Shown here in pieces: positions 45,678 to 55,575 of a stretch of 64,000 bases of DNA; position 1 is the stretch's first letter, and each line of letters begins with the position of its first letter. The notes beneath the pieces are model-generated. The model worked only from the letters and a program-made list of their open reading frames with translations, was not told where the DNA came from and did not search any database. The position numbers and the translations under genes were made by a program. Origin of the DNA: Shewanella cutis (GTDB taxonomy: Bacteria > Pseudomonadota > Gammaproteobacteria > Enterobacterales > Shewanellaceae). The stretch spans positions 248,001 to 312,000 of the forward strand of contig NZ_JACSDI010000002.1 of NCBI RefSeq assembly GCF_022410515.1, read 5' to 3'.

Positions 45678-46483
45678 AGTGAGAGTGAAAGTGTTTGTCT
45701 AAGATCTTCGGTCAAAGGAGAAGGCTTGAAGCTGTGCGAATCGATCGCGAGTACATCTACTACGCCTAAGACACTGTTAGTGATAAATGCCGAGTCAAAC
45801 TCCACTAAACGCTCGGCGCCAAACGGCAAACAATCGATATTCATCTGCCGTGCAAGTAAGGCTAACATAACTTGCTCGCGCATCACACCAGCAACGCCAC
45901 AGCGTTCCAACGATGGGGTAATCACTTGATTGCCTTTGAAAAAAAAGATATTTGCCATAGAGGACTCAATCACCTTACCCATACAATCGAGTACAAGCCA
46001 ATCATCATACCCCTGCGGTAAAGGGGCTGATTTAATCAGCACTTGCTCAAGGCGATTAAGGTGTTTTATCCCCGCCAATAAGGGTTGATGCCCCAATTGT
46101 ACGGCAGAGGTTTTAAGACGAATACCCTGGTGCTGCCACGCAGCATAATGGACAGGAATGGGATGAACAGAAACGACTTCCGTGACATTAGCCTGCTCAG
46201 GAGGCGCATAGCCTCGGCCCCCAACCCCACGTGTAACCATCAATTTAATACAGTGCTGTGGATACTGCGCGGCGAGTGTATCGAGCTGCTCGGCAAGGGC
46301 TGAACTCATTTGCCAGTCAAACCCAAGCCTTGCTGCACCAGCCTCTAAACGTGCTTGGTGCTGCTGAAAAAATAAAATGCCACGCTTACTACTTCGCATC
46401 GTGGCAAAGAGGCCATCACCATAGGCAAGCCCCCTATCCGTTGGGGCAATGCTTGCGTGTAATACCCCATTAACCCAAATCAA
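45674..46483 (-). CDS. pabC: Aminodeoxychorismate lyase
   Basis: PabC is a PLP-dependent class IV enzyme that releases pyruvate and 4-aminobenzoate in folate synthesis. The 269 residues include DRGLAYGDGLFATM near residue 17, the PLP-lysine region LLAGIKHLNRLEQVL near 140, ESSMANIFF and the late FITNSVLGVV cofactor-binding segment. It starts the pabC-mltG-tmk-holB-pilZ operon and follows dcd by six bases. Confidence 0.94.
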   Translation of the reverse strand: MIWVNGVLHASIAPTDRGLAYGDGLFATMRSSKRGILFFQQHQARLEAGAARLGFDWQMSSALAEQLDTLAAQYPQHCIKLMVTRGVGGRGYAPPEQANVTEVVSVHPIPVHYAAWQHQGIRLKTSAVQLGHQPLLAGIKHLNRLEQVLIKSAPLPQGYDDWLVLDCMGKVIESSMANIFFFKGNQVITPSLERCGVAGVMREQVMLALLARQMNIDCLPFGAERLVEFDSAFITNSVLGVVDVLAIDSHSFKPSPLTEDLRQTLSLSL

Positions 46484-46488
46484 GGGTA

Positions 46489-47070
46489 TTAGTCCTGGCT
46501 GATACGGCTGGCAACCGCATCCTGCTGATCTTTATACTTGGCATTTTTGCGCTTGTTGTACGGACGCGCAACTGGGCCACTTAAACGTTCAAAGTTTAAC
46601 GCACCAATTGTCATCCGTGGGCGCAGTGCTAAGGGCAACTTACCACTGTTATAAAACTCGAGCACAATTTTACCCTGCCAGCCCGGATCAATACGATGCG
46701 CGGTCACGTGTACCATCAAGCCTAAACGCGCCAGAGAGGAGCGGCCATCGAGCCAACCGACAATATCAGCAGGCAGCGTCACGCTCTCATAGGTCACGGC
46801 TAAGGCCAGCTCTCCAGGATGCAGGAAGAAGGCTTCGCCGTCGGGAATTTCGATGATTTCACTCATCACCCGATCCAGTGCAGCCTGGACTTCGCCACTT
46901 GGACCACTGAGATCGATAAAAGGCGCGGTATGATCTTTAAAGACGCGAAATTGCCCCCCTAATCGCACATCAACACTCACACCTGATATTGCATCGTTGT
47001 TTGGGCGAGGTTCAATCACAATTGTGCCGTTATCAAGGGCCTGTTCAATTTCGATATCGGTTAAGCGCAT
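46489..47070 (-). CDS. dcd: dCTP deaminase
   Basis: Dcd converts dCTP to dUTP, the main source of dUMP for thymidylate synthesis. The 193-residue trimeric enzyme shows [47 protein letters not shown] (read as the SSLARLG catalytic helix) and [21 protein letters not shown]. It lies between udk and pabC, in the same direction, and is close to tmk, which acts later in the same route to dTTP. Confidence 0.96.
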   Translation of the reverse strand: MRLTDIEIEQALDNGTIVIEPRPNNDAISGVSVDVRLGGQFRVFKDHTAPFIDLSGPSGEVQAALDRVMSEIIEIPDGEAFFLHPGELALAVTYESVTLPADIVGWLDGRSSLARLGLMVHVTAHRIDPGWQGKIVLEFYNSGKLPLALRPRMTIGALNFERLSGPVARPYNKRKNAKYKDQQDAVASRISQD

Positions 47071-47099
47071 CTTGCCTTTTACTCCCTAAGTATTGGTCG

Positions 47100-47738
47100 T
47101 TATTTTGCCAGTAGATGTTGGATACGAGTCTTCAAAATATCGGTCGCGATACGGTTTTTGCCGCCGCGGGGCACGATAATATCAGCGTATTGTTTTGAAG
47201 GTTCAATAAATTGCAGGAACATAGGACGGACAGTTTTCTTGTACTGTGAAATCACCGATTCCATCGTACGGCCACGTTCTGCCACGTCGCGGGTTAAACG
47301 GCGCAGGAAACAAATGTCCAACGGTGTATCCATAAACACGCTGGCGTCCATCAATTCACGTAATTTAGGATCAGTTAACAGCAGGATGCCCTCTAAAATG
47401 ATCACTTTTTTAGGGGTCATTTTCACGGTTTCGGCCATACGCGTATGTTCGGTATAGCTATAGCAAGGGATATCAACAGCTTCGCCAGACTTTAGCAACT
47501 GCAAGTGCGTGCATAGCAGCTGATGGTCTAACGCTTTGGGATGGTCGTAGTTTGTTAACACCCGCTCATCCATGGATAAATGACTCTGATCGCGATAGTA
47601 CGCGTCTTCGTTAATTACCCCAATCTGATCTGTGCCTAAATCGCGGCGAAGTTCGTCAAAAATCGTCTTGGCAATTAAACTCTTGCCCGATGCTGACGCG
47701 CCAGCAATTGCAATAATGACACACTGCTGAGAATTCAT
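47100..47738 (-). CDS. udk: Uridine/cytidine kinase
   Basis: Udk salvages uridine and cytidine by GTP-dependent phosphorylation to UMP and CMP. The 212 residues show the P-loop [10 protein letters not shown] at 12-20, [19 protein letters not shown] and CYSYTEHTR in the substrate-binding region, and the LID segment [17 protein letters not shown]. It lies between apbC and dcd with short gaps on the same strand. Confidence 0.96.
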   Translation of the reverse strand: MNSQQCVIIAIAGASASGKSLIAKTIFDELRRDLGTDQIGVINEDAYYRDQSHLSMDERVLTNYDHPKALDHQLLCTHLQLLKSGEAVDIPCYSYTEHTRMAETVKMTPKKVIILEGILLLTDPKLRELMDASVFMDTPLDICFLRRLTRDVAERGRTMESVISQYKKTVRPMFLQFIEPSKQYADIIVPRGGKNRIATDILKTRIQHLLAK

Positions 47739-47749
47739 ACCCTTAAACC

Positions 47750-48871
47750 TTACTCGTCATCTGATACGCTAATAGAAACTGTTTTTTGGCTCTGTTTGAG
47801 GGCCAATTCGGCGCCCACTTTACGGGCGATTTCCCGGTAAAGCGCCGCGACCTCACTGTCGGGGTCGGCTACCACTGTCGGTGCACCGACATCCATGGCT
47901 TCACGGATATTGATATGCAGCGGCAAGGCGCCTAATAGTGGTACTTGGTAACGCTCAGCCATTTTACTGCCACCGTGCGTACCAAAGGGGTGCTCTTTAT
48001 GACCACATTCTGGGCATAAATGGAAACTCATATTCTCAACGATCCCCAGCACTGGAATGTTCACTTTCTGGAACATAGTGATGCCTTTTTTGGCATCGGC
48101 CAGCGCGATATCCTGCGGAGTGGTGACAATCACCGCGCCGCTCACTGGCACTTTTTGCGACAGGGTTAATTGAATATCCCCAGTGCCCGGTGGCATATCG
48201 ACGACTAAATAATCTAGCTCTGGCCATTGGGTTTCATTCAAGAGCTGCGCAAGCGCGCCCGCCGCCATCGGACCACGCCACACAGCCGCTTCATCACCAC
48301 TTAACATAAACCCTATCGATTGGGCAGCAATGCCATGGGCACTGGCTGCGGTCATATGTTTGCCATCGGGGGAAACGGGTCTGAAATTGGGGATACCCAA
48401 CATTAAGGGAACAGACGGGCCATAAATATCGGCATCTAAAATCCCGACCTGCGCGCCCTCAGCGGCCAGTGCTAAAGCAAGGTTAACCGCAGTGGTCGAT
48501 TTACCCACACCGCCTTTACCGGATGCGACCGCAATCACTTGCTTCACATTGGCAATCGGTGCGATAGAGGCAATAGCCGAATACACCTTAGGTTGGAAAT
48601 CGATTTCACATTCGACTTCATCGATAGCATCGAGTACAGCTAACTTGTTGGTCAGCGCCATTACAGTATCGCGATACTGGGTCATACAAGGATATGGATA
48701 GACTAAGCCAAGCTGTAACCGCTTACCTTCTATCGCTAATTTATTCACGCATCCTGCGCTCACTAACCCTTTAGCTAAATACGGGTCGATATATGCATCG
48801 AGAATGGCCAGAACTGGCCCGAGAAGATCGTCACTCAGACGATAATCAGTTTGAGTTGAAGACAAAAGCAT
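47750..48871 (-). CDS. apbC: Iron-sulfur cluster carrier ATPase ApbC/Mrp
   Basis: ApbC (Mrp) binds and transfers Fe-S clusters to target proteins. The 373-residue protein has an N-terminal MIP18/DUF59-type domain (to about residue 95), the deviant Walker [17 protein letters not shown] near 115, [13 protein letters not shown], and the cluster-binding CPEC near 285. The start is taken at the ATG at 48871 (MLLSSTQTD); an ATG four codons upstream is possible. It is divergent from metG, with the same adjacency as mrp-metG in E. coli. Confidence 0.95.
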   Translation of the reverse strand: MLLSSTQTDYRLSDDLLGPVLAILDAYIDPYLAKGLVSAGCVNKLAIEGKRLQLGLVYPYPCMTQYRDTVMALTNKLAVLDAIDEVECEIDFQPKVYSAIASIAPIANVKQVIAVASGKGGVGKSTTAVNLALALAAEGAQVGILDADIYGPSVPLMLGIPNFRPVSPDGKHMTAASAHGIAAQSIGFMLSGDEAAVWRGPMAAGALAQLLNETQWPELDYLVVDMPPGTGDIQLTLSQKVPVSGAVIVTTPQDIALADAKKGITMFQKVNIPVLGIVENMSFHLCPECGHKEHPFGTHGGSKMAERYQVPLLGALPLHINIREAMDVGAPTVVADPDSEVAALYREIARKVGAELALKQSQKTVSISVSDDE

Positions 48872-49025
48872 TACCCCCACCAATAAATTTGCCCAAGTGT
48901 ACCAGATAATGACAAAAACATTAGCGCAGTTTTAACCCAATTGACTCAGGTTTTGATGAAAATCATCCTGTAATCGGTTAGTATCTCAACCATTATTTTT
49001 GGCCCACCACGATATTTGAGACAAG

Positions 49026-51056
49026 ATGGCAACTTCACAACGTAAAATTCTCGTGACCAGCGCACTTCCCTATGCGAACGGACCGATTCATTTAGGTCAT
49101 ATGCTGGAATACATCCAGACGGATATCTGGTCGCGTTATCAAAAGCTTCGTGGACATGAGTGCCACTATATTTGTGCCGATGACGCCCACGGCACACCGA
49201 TCATGCTTAAAGCACAGCAATTAGGCATGGCGCCAGAAGAGATGATTGCTCAAGTCAACAAAGAGCATCAGCAGGATTTCGCCGATTTTAATATCGCCTT
49301 CGATAATTATCACAGCACCCACAGTGACGAAAACCGCGTGCTGGCAAGTGATATTTACTTAAAACTGCGCGCAAACGGCTATATCAAAAGCAAGAGCATT
49401 TCTCAGCTATTTGACCCTGAAAAGTCGATGTTCTTGCCGGACCGCTTCGTAAAAGGCACCTGCCCTAAGTGTAAATCGCCCGATCAATATGGCGATAACT
49501 GTGATGCCTGCGGCGCGACCTACAGCCCAACTGAGCTGATTAACCCAAAATCGGCCGTCTCTGGCGCGACGCCTGTGATGAAAGACACTGAGCACTTCTT
49601 CTTCGATCTCCCCGCCTTCGAAGACATGCTAAAAGAGTGGACTCGCTCCGGTGCACTGCAAACCGAAATGGCCAACAAACTCGACGAATGGTTTGAGCAA
49701 GGCCTGCAGCAGTGGGATATCACCCGTGACGCACCTTACTTTGGCTTTGAAATCCCTGATGCACCGGGCAAATACTTCTACGTGTGGTTAGATGCGCCTA
49801 TCGGTTACATGGGTTCATTCAAAAATCTTTGTGACAAACGCCCTGAGCTAAGCTTCGATGAATTTTGGGCGAAGGATTCTAAAGCCGAGGTTTACCACTT
49901 TATCGGTAAGGACATTGTCTACTTCCACAGCCTGTTCTGGCCAGCAATGCTTTATGGATCGGGTTATCGCCAGCCAAACAGCGTTTACGCCCACGGCTAT
50001 GTGACAGTCAATGGCGCTAAGATGTCTAAATCTAAGGGCACCTTTATTAAGGCTCGCACTTACTTAGATCACTTAGATCCTGAATACTTACGTTACTACT
50101 ACGCGGCTAAACTCAGTAGCCGTATCGACGATTTAGACCTCAATCTTGAAGACTTCGCCCAGCGCGTAAACTCAGATCTGGTCGGTAAGCTAGTAAACTT
50201 AGCCTCGCGCACCGCAGGTTTTATCACTAAGCGCTTCGATGGCAAGCTCGCGAAGATTGCTGATACCACGCTAACTGAGGCGTTTTTAGCCAAGCAAGAG
50301 CAAATCGCTGAGTTTTATGAGACCCGTGAATACGGTAAAGCGATGCGTGAAATCATGGCACTAGCGGACATCGCCAATGGTTTTGTCGCCGATGCTGCGC
50401 CTTGGCAGTTAGTTAAGCAAGATGATCAGCAGGAAGCGGCCCACCAAGTATGTTCAATCGCCTTGAACCTGTTCCGCATTTTGGTGACTTACTTAAAGCC
50501 TGTATTGCCACGCTTAGCACAAGACGTTGAAGCCTTCTTCCAGCAAACCCTAACTTGGGATGCCTTGAGCCAAGATATGGCCGGCCACGAAATTGCGCCA
50601 TTCAAAGCCATGATGCAACGTGTTGAGTTAGACAAAGTTGAAGCTATGGTGGCCGACTCTAAGGAAAACCTGCAAGCCACAACTGAGCCGGAAGCACCTA
50701 AAGGCCCATTAGCGACCGATCCGATTAGCGACACGATCAACTATGAAGATTTCGCTAAAATCGATCTGCGAATTGCGCGTATCGTCAAAGCTGAGCATGT
50801 GGCCGAAGCCGACAAACTGTTAAAACTGCAACTCGATATCGGCGGCGAAACCCGTCAGGTATTTGCGGGGATCAAATCGGCCTACTCGCCTGAAGATCTC
50901 GAAGGCAAGCTAACCGTAATGGTCGCCAACCTTGCACCGCGCAAAATGCGTTTTGGCATGTCAGAAGGCATGGTACTAGCCGCAGGCCCTGGTGGTAGCG
51001 ATTTGTGGATTTTAGAACCCCATGAAGGTGCACAACCTGGTATGCGGGTGAAGTAA
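49026..51056 (+). CDS. metG: Methionyl-tRNA synthetase
   Basis: MetG charges initiator and elongator tRNA-Met. The 676-residue protein has the HIGH-class motif PIHLGHML near residue 21, the zinc-knuckle [17 protein letters not shown] near 145-162, and KMSKSKG near 335. The C-terminal TRBP-like tRNA-binding domain (about 575-676; [14 protein letters not shown]) is the dimerising extension found in E. coli MetG. A terminator follows. mrp is divergent upstream. Confidence 0.97.
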   Translation: MATSQRKILVTSALPYANGPIHLGHMLEYIQTDIWSRYQKLRGHECHYICADDAHGTPIMLKAQQLGMAPEEMIAQVNKEHQQDFADFNIAFDNYHSTHSDENRVLASDIYLKLRANGYIKSKSISQLFDPEKSMFLPDRFVKGTCPKCKSPDQYGDNCDACGATYSPTELINPKSAVSGATPVMKDTEHFFFDLPAFEDMLKEWTRSGALQTEMANKLDEWFEQGLQQWDITRDAPYFGFEIPDAPGKYFYVWLDAPIGYMGSFKNLCDKRPELSFDEFWAKDSKAEVYHFIGKDIVYFHSLFWPAMLYGSGYRQPNSVYAHGYVTVNGAKMSKSKGTFIKARTYLDHLDPEYLRYYYAAKLSSRIDDLDLNLEDFAQRVNSDLVGKLVNLASRTAGFITKRFDGKLAKIADTTLTEAFLAKQEQIAEFYETREYGKAMREIMALADIANGFVADAAPWQLVKQDDQQEAAHQVCSIALNLFRILVTYLKPVLPRLAQDVEAFFQQTLTWDALSQDMAGHEIAPFKAMMQRVELDKVEAMVADSKENLQATTEPEAPKGPLATDPISDTINYEDFAKIDLRIARIVKAEHVAEADKLLKLQLDIGGETRQVFAGIKSAYSPEDLEGKLTVMVANLAPRKMRFGMSEGMVLAAGPGGSDLWILEPHEGAQPGMRVK

Positions 51057-51070
51057 TCACCGCAAAATCT

Positions 51071-51102
51071 AAATAAGGCCGCATTGATGCGGCCTTATTT
51101 AT
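51071..51102 (+). terminator. Terminator-like hairpin after metG
   Basis: AAATAAGGCCGCAT and ATGCGGCCTTATTT pair perfectly over 14 bp with a two-base loop, 15 bases after the stop. The T tract is interrupted, but position and stem are strong. Confidence 0.88.
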
Positions 51103-51232
51103 TGGTATACACATCCCTTTGCGCTTAATCAGGGAGCGTAACCTGAGGTAGCCTCGACAAGTGACTGACAGTGCGACACTATCGCGGCTATGGCTAAGCA
51201 ATAACACACGGTGAAATCATCAAGGAGACGTT

Positions 51233-52189
51233 ATGGGCAATATCATTGAGCAGTTGTTGTTTTCTGCCTCGATAACCGGCCCCATCTGTTTAATGTTAGC
51301 CCTAGGCGTCTTGCTTAAACGCACTCAAGTAATTGACGAGCACTTTATTGATGTCGCCTCCAAACTGGTTTTTAATGTCACACTGCCTGCGTTGTTGTTT
51401 TTAAGCATTATTAATTCCCACCATGATCTTGCCGCCAGTGCACCGTTAATAGGCTATGGTCTATTGGCTAATCTGCTGTTTTTTATGCTTTACACCTACG
51501 CGACAAAACGACTGTTCCCTGCGCCAAGGGATCAAGGCGTTATTATCCAAGGGGGATTTAGGGCCAATACAGCCATTATCGGCTTAGCCTATGTGTCTAA
51601 TGCCTATGGCGAATCGGGCGTTGCCTTAGCCGCAGTTTATGTGGCGTCTATGACGCTGCTCTATAATATTCAAGCCGTGATTTGCTTAAGTTCTAAGGGT
51701 GAGGAATCAAGCCGCCACGCTTTTACGGTGATCATAAAAACCATCACAAAAAATCCGCTGATCATTGCCATTATCCTTGGCATGCTGTTTTATCTGCTGG
51801 CGATCCCCGTACCTAAAATGGTCCTCGATGCCGGACAATACTTTGCCAATATGACGCTCCCATTAGCACTGCTCTGCACCGGCGGCTCACTCGATATTGG
51901 CTCGCTTAAGCATGAAAAGTATTCAACTTGGTTTTCGACCGCCTTAAAACTTATCTTTGCTCCACTGTTTATCACCTTAGGCGCCTTGATACTTGGCTAT
52001 CGTGGGGTCGAACTCGCCTTAGTCTTTTTAATGAGTGCGGCGCCTACAGCGGCTGCCAGTTACGTGATGGCGCGGACCATGGGAGGAAACGCCACGCTTG
52101 CAGCCAATATTATCGCCTTGACCACCGTTTGCTCACTGTTCACTTGCACCTTAGGTATTTTTATCCTGACAATTTATGGATTAATCTAA
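51233..52189 (+). CDS. AEC (auxin efflux carrier)-family transporter
   Basis: A 318-residue inner-membrane protein with about ten TM segments, five in each half. Family patterns include the early PICLMLALGVLLKR, LVFNVTLPALLFLSI (with a conserved N and P break), FRANTAIIGLAY near 112, and the second half NMTLPLALLCTGGSL near 205. Bacterial AEC members export or exchange organic acids such as malate; the substrate here is unknown. The start has AAGGAG upstream. It is a single gene with a terminator. Confidence 0.88.
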   Translation: MGNIIEQLLFSASITGPICLMLALGVLLKRTQVIDEHFIDVASKLVFNVTLPALLFLSIINSHHDLAASAPLIGYGLLANLLFFMLYTYATKRLFPAPRDQGVIIQGGFRANTAIIGLAYVSNAYGESGVALAAVYVASMTLLYNIQAVICLSSKGEESSRHAFTVIIKTITKNPLIIAIILGMLFYLLAIPVPKMVLDAGQYFANMTLPLALLCTGGSLDIGSLKHEKYSTWFSTALKLIFAPLFITLGALILGYRGVELALVFLMSAAPTAAASYVMARTMGGNATLAANIIALTTVCSLFTCTLGIFILTIYGLI

Positions 52190-52334
52190 GGCGGGTAAAA
52201 ATGAGGAGGACTGAGCCCACCTTGAGCCTCGTTGTTCTCGAAAGAATTGACTTGTTAAAAAACCTTGCCTGATCCAGCAAGACCCTGTGGTCATGCAACC
52301 TGAAAATAACAGGGCTAGGATTACATCAAAACAT

Positions 52335-52358
52335 AAAGGCGAGCTTAGCTCGCCTTTA
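52335..52358. terminator. Terminator between the AEC transporter and Nif3-like genes
   Basis: AAAGGCGAGC and GCTCGCCTTT form a 10-bp stem around TTA, between convergent genes. T and A runs are short on both sides. Confidence 0.78.
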
Positions 52359-52422
52359 CTGATGAGTTTTATTGAGGATAACGCACCGTTTGAGTCGAAC
52401 TCTATGTACTAAACAAGGCGTG

Positions 52423-53175
52423 TCACACAGGGTTAGTGATATCCACAAAATGGTGCACTAAATTAAATTCGCGAGCGAGATGTCGTCCTAGCGCCTCAAT
52501 ACCAAAACGCTCAGTGGCATGGTGACCCGCGCCGTAATAATGTATCCCCTGCTCCACCGCGCTGTGGAAGGTACGCTCTGACACTTCACCGCTGATAAAC
52601 GCATCCACACCAAGGCTTGCTGCAACATCGATATAATCCTGCGCACCGCCAGTACACCAAGCTAAGTATTGGATTTCATCTGAACTTTCACCAATATGCA
52701 ATGGGTCTCTGCCAAGCACATCAGCTAACATCGCTGCAAACTCGCTGGCACTCATCGGCAAATCAAGCTTTCCTCGCCACACTAATCCTTGCGCCACATC
52801 TTCTACTGCTTCGGCATCTAAAATGCCCAGTTTACGGCCTAAGGTCGCATTGTTGCCTAACATTGGGTGGGCATCTAAAGGTAAGTGATAACCAAAAAGA
52901 TTGATATCGTGGGCGAGCAGCGCTTTGATCCGCCGCTGCTTCATGCCGGTGATCACTTCAGGCTCACTCTTCCAAAAGAACCCATGGTGCACCAAAATTG
53001 CATCCGCTTTCAGGCGAATCGCTTCATCAATTAATGCTTGGCAGGCGGTGACCCCTGTCACTATGGTGCGGATCTCAGCCTTGCCTTCAACCTGCAACCC
53101 ATTGGGGGCGTAATCTTTGAAAGCCGATACTCGCAAAAAATCGGCTAAATATTGGGTTAGTTCTGTCCGTGTCAT
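52423..53175 (-). CDS. Nif3-like dinuclear metal centre protein
   Basis: A 250-residue protein of the NIF3/YbgI family, which forms hexameric rings with a two-metal site in each subunit. VHHGFFWKSEP near residue 62, GYHLPLDAHPMLGNNA near 97 and GHHATERFGIEAL near 218 are the conserved metal-binding motifs. The molecular function is unsettled; GTP cyclohydrolase-type 1b and other hydrolase roles have been proposed for relatives. It is a single gene or an operon head with the glycine-zipper gene on its upstream side. Confidence 0.92.
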   Translation of the reverse strand: MTRTELTQYLADFLRVSAFKDYAPNGLQVEGKAEIRTIVTGVTACQALIDEAIRLKADAILVHHGFFWKSEPEVITGMKQRRIKALLAHDINLFGYHLPLDAHPMLGNNATLGRKLGILDAEAVEDVAQGLVWRGKLDLPMSASEFAAMLADVLGRDPLHIGESSDEIQYLAWCTGGAQDYIDVAASLGVDAFISGEVSERTFHSAVEQGIHYYGAGHHATERFGIEALGRHLAREFNLVHHFVDITNPV

Positions 53176-53228
53176 TCCATCACCGTTTAACGTCTTACTT
53201 TGTTGATTCTTTTGGCAGTTAGGTTTGA

Positions 53229-53699
53229 TTACATCGCTAAATCAATGCGCACACCACCTTGCAAGTACACTACCCGTACCCTATCTCCCGCATTAAATAT
53301 CATGCCGGGATCATAATCTTGGATCACCATGACTTGACTGCCATCTTCCTGCGTGATCATCAACTCCACCAGTTTGAGTGTTTGAACCGTCGTACCACTA
53401 CCGTAACGATTGCCAACGCCCGCACCAATTAAGGCGCCCAATACTGTCGCGATATCTTGGCCTGAGCCACCACCGAACTGATGGCCGATAACACCACCAG
53501 CCAAGGCACCACCAAAAGTTTTCCAGCCTTGATTTCGGTCTTCAATCAATTGTGTTTCGGTGATATTTCGCACTGAATTAATATCTCCATAAAGCACTTT
53601 CTCAACTGGTACGGCCTGATTGCGATCGTACCCCGCCTGTACTGGAGATATCACAAAAGCACAAATCAACATAAAGCTTGCTAGTGTAGGTTTCCACAT
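53229..53699 (-). CDS. Glycine-zipper envelope protein
   Basis: A 156-residue exported protein; the signal peptide ends after VQA near residue 22. It has a glycine-zipper 2TM domain ([13 protein letters not shown] and [16 protein letters not shown], about 63-105) of the type found in SlyB/Rick_17kDa-like proteins, followed by a small beta domain ([21 protein letters not shown]). There is no lipobox cysteine, so it is not a lipoprotein. Such proteins act in outer-membrane integrity. Divergent from aat. Confidence 0.87.
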   Translation of the reverse strand: MWKPTLASFMLICAFVISPVQAGYDRNQAVPVEKVLYGDINSVRNITETQLIEDRNQGWKTFGGALAGGVIGHQFGGGSGQDIATVLGALIGAGVGNRYGSGTTVQTLKLVELMITQEDGSQVMVIQDYDPGMIFNAGDRVRVVYLQGGVRIDLAM

Positions 53700-53753
53700 A
53701 TCCGAATTTCCGCTAACTTAATAGAAGGGTTTATTACTGAATCATACGCAATT

Positions 53754-54464
53754 GTGAAGTCACTGTCTTTTCTGAATCACGAGTTTGAAGCTTTTCCTTC
53801 ACCCGAACTCGCCTTAACCGATCCTAACGGCTTACTGGCGATAGGAGGTGACCTACGCCCAGAGCGTTTATTGACCGCTTATTATCATGGGATTTTTCCT
53901 TGGTTTAACGCAGAAGATCCTATTTTGTGGTGGTCACCCGATCCCCGCGCCATTTTCATTCCTGGGCAAGTTAATATCAGTACCAGCCTACGTAAATATA
54001 TAAAAAAACAGCCTTGGCGCTTTACGATTAATCATGCCTTTACCGACGTGATGGTGGGTTGTGCACAGCCAAGGCCTAAACAAGCAGGAACTTGGATAAC
54101 CCATGAAATACAAATGGCTTACCGCGAGCTGCACCATAATGGTCATGCCCATTCCGTCGAAGTCTGGCACGGCGAGCGTTTAATTGGCGGTCTTTATGGC
54201 ATTGCCATCGGCCAAGTATTTTGTGGCGAATCCATGTTCCACCGCAAAACCAATGCTTCTAAAGCCGCTATGGCTGTTTTACAACAACATTTAATCAAGA
54301 TGAACTTTAAACTTATCGATGCACAAGTAATGAATCCCCACCTCGAAAGCCTAGGTGCCAAGGCGCTTAAGCGTGTTGATTTTATTCAGCTTTTAACCCA
54401 ATTTAGGGATGAAGTAGTCATCCCAGCGGCTTGGATACCGAGCGAGGTCTCCCTTGAACTCTAA
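53754..54464 (+). CDS. aat: Leucyl/phenylalanyl-tRNA--protein transferase
   Basis: Aat adds Leu or Phe to proteins with N-terminal Lys or Arg, creating an N-degron that ClpS delivers to ClpAP. The 236 residues show [19 protein letters not shown]-type segments ([15 protein letters not shown]), [15 protein letters not shown] and [19 protein letters not shown]. The start codon is GTG at 53754. It overlaps bpt by 11 bases, so the two transferases are translationally coupled. Confidence 0.96.
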   Translation: MKSLSFLNHEFEAFPSPELALTDPNGLLAIGGDLRPERLLTAYYHGIFPWFNAEDPILWWSPDPRAIFIPGQVNISTSLRKYIKKQPWRFTINHAFTDVMVGCAQPRPKQAGTWITHEIQMAYRELHHNGHAHSVEVWHGERLIGGLYGIAIGQVFCGESMFHRKTNASKAAMAVLQQHLIKMNFKLIDAQVMNPHLESLGAKALKRVDFIQLLTQFRDEVVIPAAWIPSEVSLEL

Positions 54465-55170
54465 CGCCAATAACACCCCGATCGCTATCGGGATCAGCCA
54501 AGTGTTCCCCTGCAGTTACCTCGATGGACAGCAAGAACAATTATTAGTGATCCAAGAAGATACACTCGACCCCATTTTATTTGAACGCCTATTAGCCATC
54601 GGCTTTCGGCGCAGTGGAAGTGCCATTTATAAACCCCGCTGCCCTCGTTGCAGCGCCTGTCAACCAATTAGAGTCCCCATCCAAGAATTTATGCCTTCGA
54701 AACGGCAAAAACGCACCTTAGCCCATAACCGCGATTTAACTTGGCGTATCACCACTGAACATACCGAAACACAATATGCTTTATATGATAAATACATTCG
54801 CGAGCGGCACTTTGATGGCCCCATGTATCCGCCGAGCAAAGCCCAATATGAGCAATTTTTATTCTGCCATTGGCTGCCACCCACGTTTATTGAAGTCTAT
54901 GATGGTAATCGACTTGTAGCTGTTGCTGTTACCGACACTCTGCCAAATAGCCTTTCGGCCATTTACAGTTATTTTGACCCCGATGAAGAACGACGTTCCC
55001 TAGGTGTTTTGTTGATCTTACTCCAGTGCAGATTGGCGAAATTACAGGGTAAAGCATTCCTTTATCTCGGATATCAAATAGATGCCAATCGCAAAATGTC
55101 TTACAAGCGCTTATACCGCCCTTACCAGATTTTAACTCCTCAAGGCTGGGATTATTCCCAAGTTTGCTAG
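54454..55170 (+). CDS. bpt: Bacterial leucyl transferase Bpt (arginyl-transferase fold)
   Basis: Bpt transfers Leu from leucyl-tRNA to proteins with N-terminal Asp or Glu, a second input to the N-degron pathway. Eukaryotic ATE1 is homologous. The 238 residues show the N-terminal cysteine motif [29 protein letters not shown]-type region, [15 protein letters not shown] and [15 protein letters not shown]. The start is TTG at 54454, with AGGT eight bases upstream inside the end of aat. infA follows. Confidence 0.95.
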   Translation: MNSNANNTPIAIGISQVFPCSYLDGQQEQLLVIQEDTLDPILFERLLAIGFRRSGSAIYKPRCPRCSACQPIRVPIQEFMPSKRQKRTLAHNRDLTWRITTEHTETQYALYDKYIRERHFDGPMYPPSKAQYEQFLFCHWLPPTFIEVYDGNRLVAVAVTDTLPNSLSAIYSYFDPDEERRSLGVLLILLQCRLAKLQGKAFLYLGYQIDANRKMSYKRLYRPYQILTPQGWDYSQVC

Positions 55171-55237
55171 GTAGTTCCCCTTTACAGCAAGATGAATTTG
55201 CGGCATGATACGCCGGTTTTTTATATTCGAAAGCTAA

Positions 55238-55471
<234 letters not shown>

Positions 55472-55487
55472 TATTCCCCTTTAGTTG

Positions 55488-55515
55488 AAAAACCCGGCAA
55501 GGCCGGGTTTTTTTG
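55488..55515 (+). terminator. Intrinsic terminator after infA
   Basis: AACCCGGC and GCCGGGTT pair, extended by A-T pairs, around three to four bases; seven Ts follow. Confidence 0.93.
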
Positions 55516-55527
55516 TTGGCGAAAGAG

Positions 55528-55557
55528 AAAAAATGGCTGCAATTGCGGCCATTTTTA
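55528..55557 (-). terminator. Intrinsic terminator after clpA
   Basis: AAAAATGGC and GCCATTTTT (55529-55537, 55548-55556) pair around a ten-base loop between the convergent infA and clpA genes; on the minus strand the A-rich arm gives the T tract. Confidence 0.82.
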
Positions 55558-55575
55558 TTGGGTTTTCGCGAGAGA

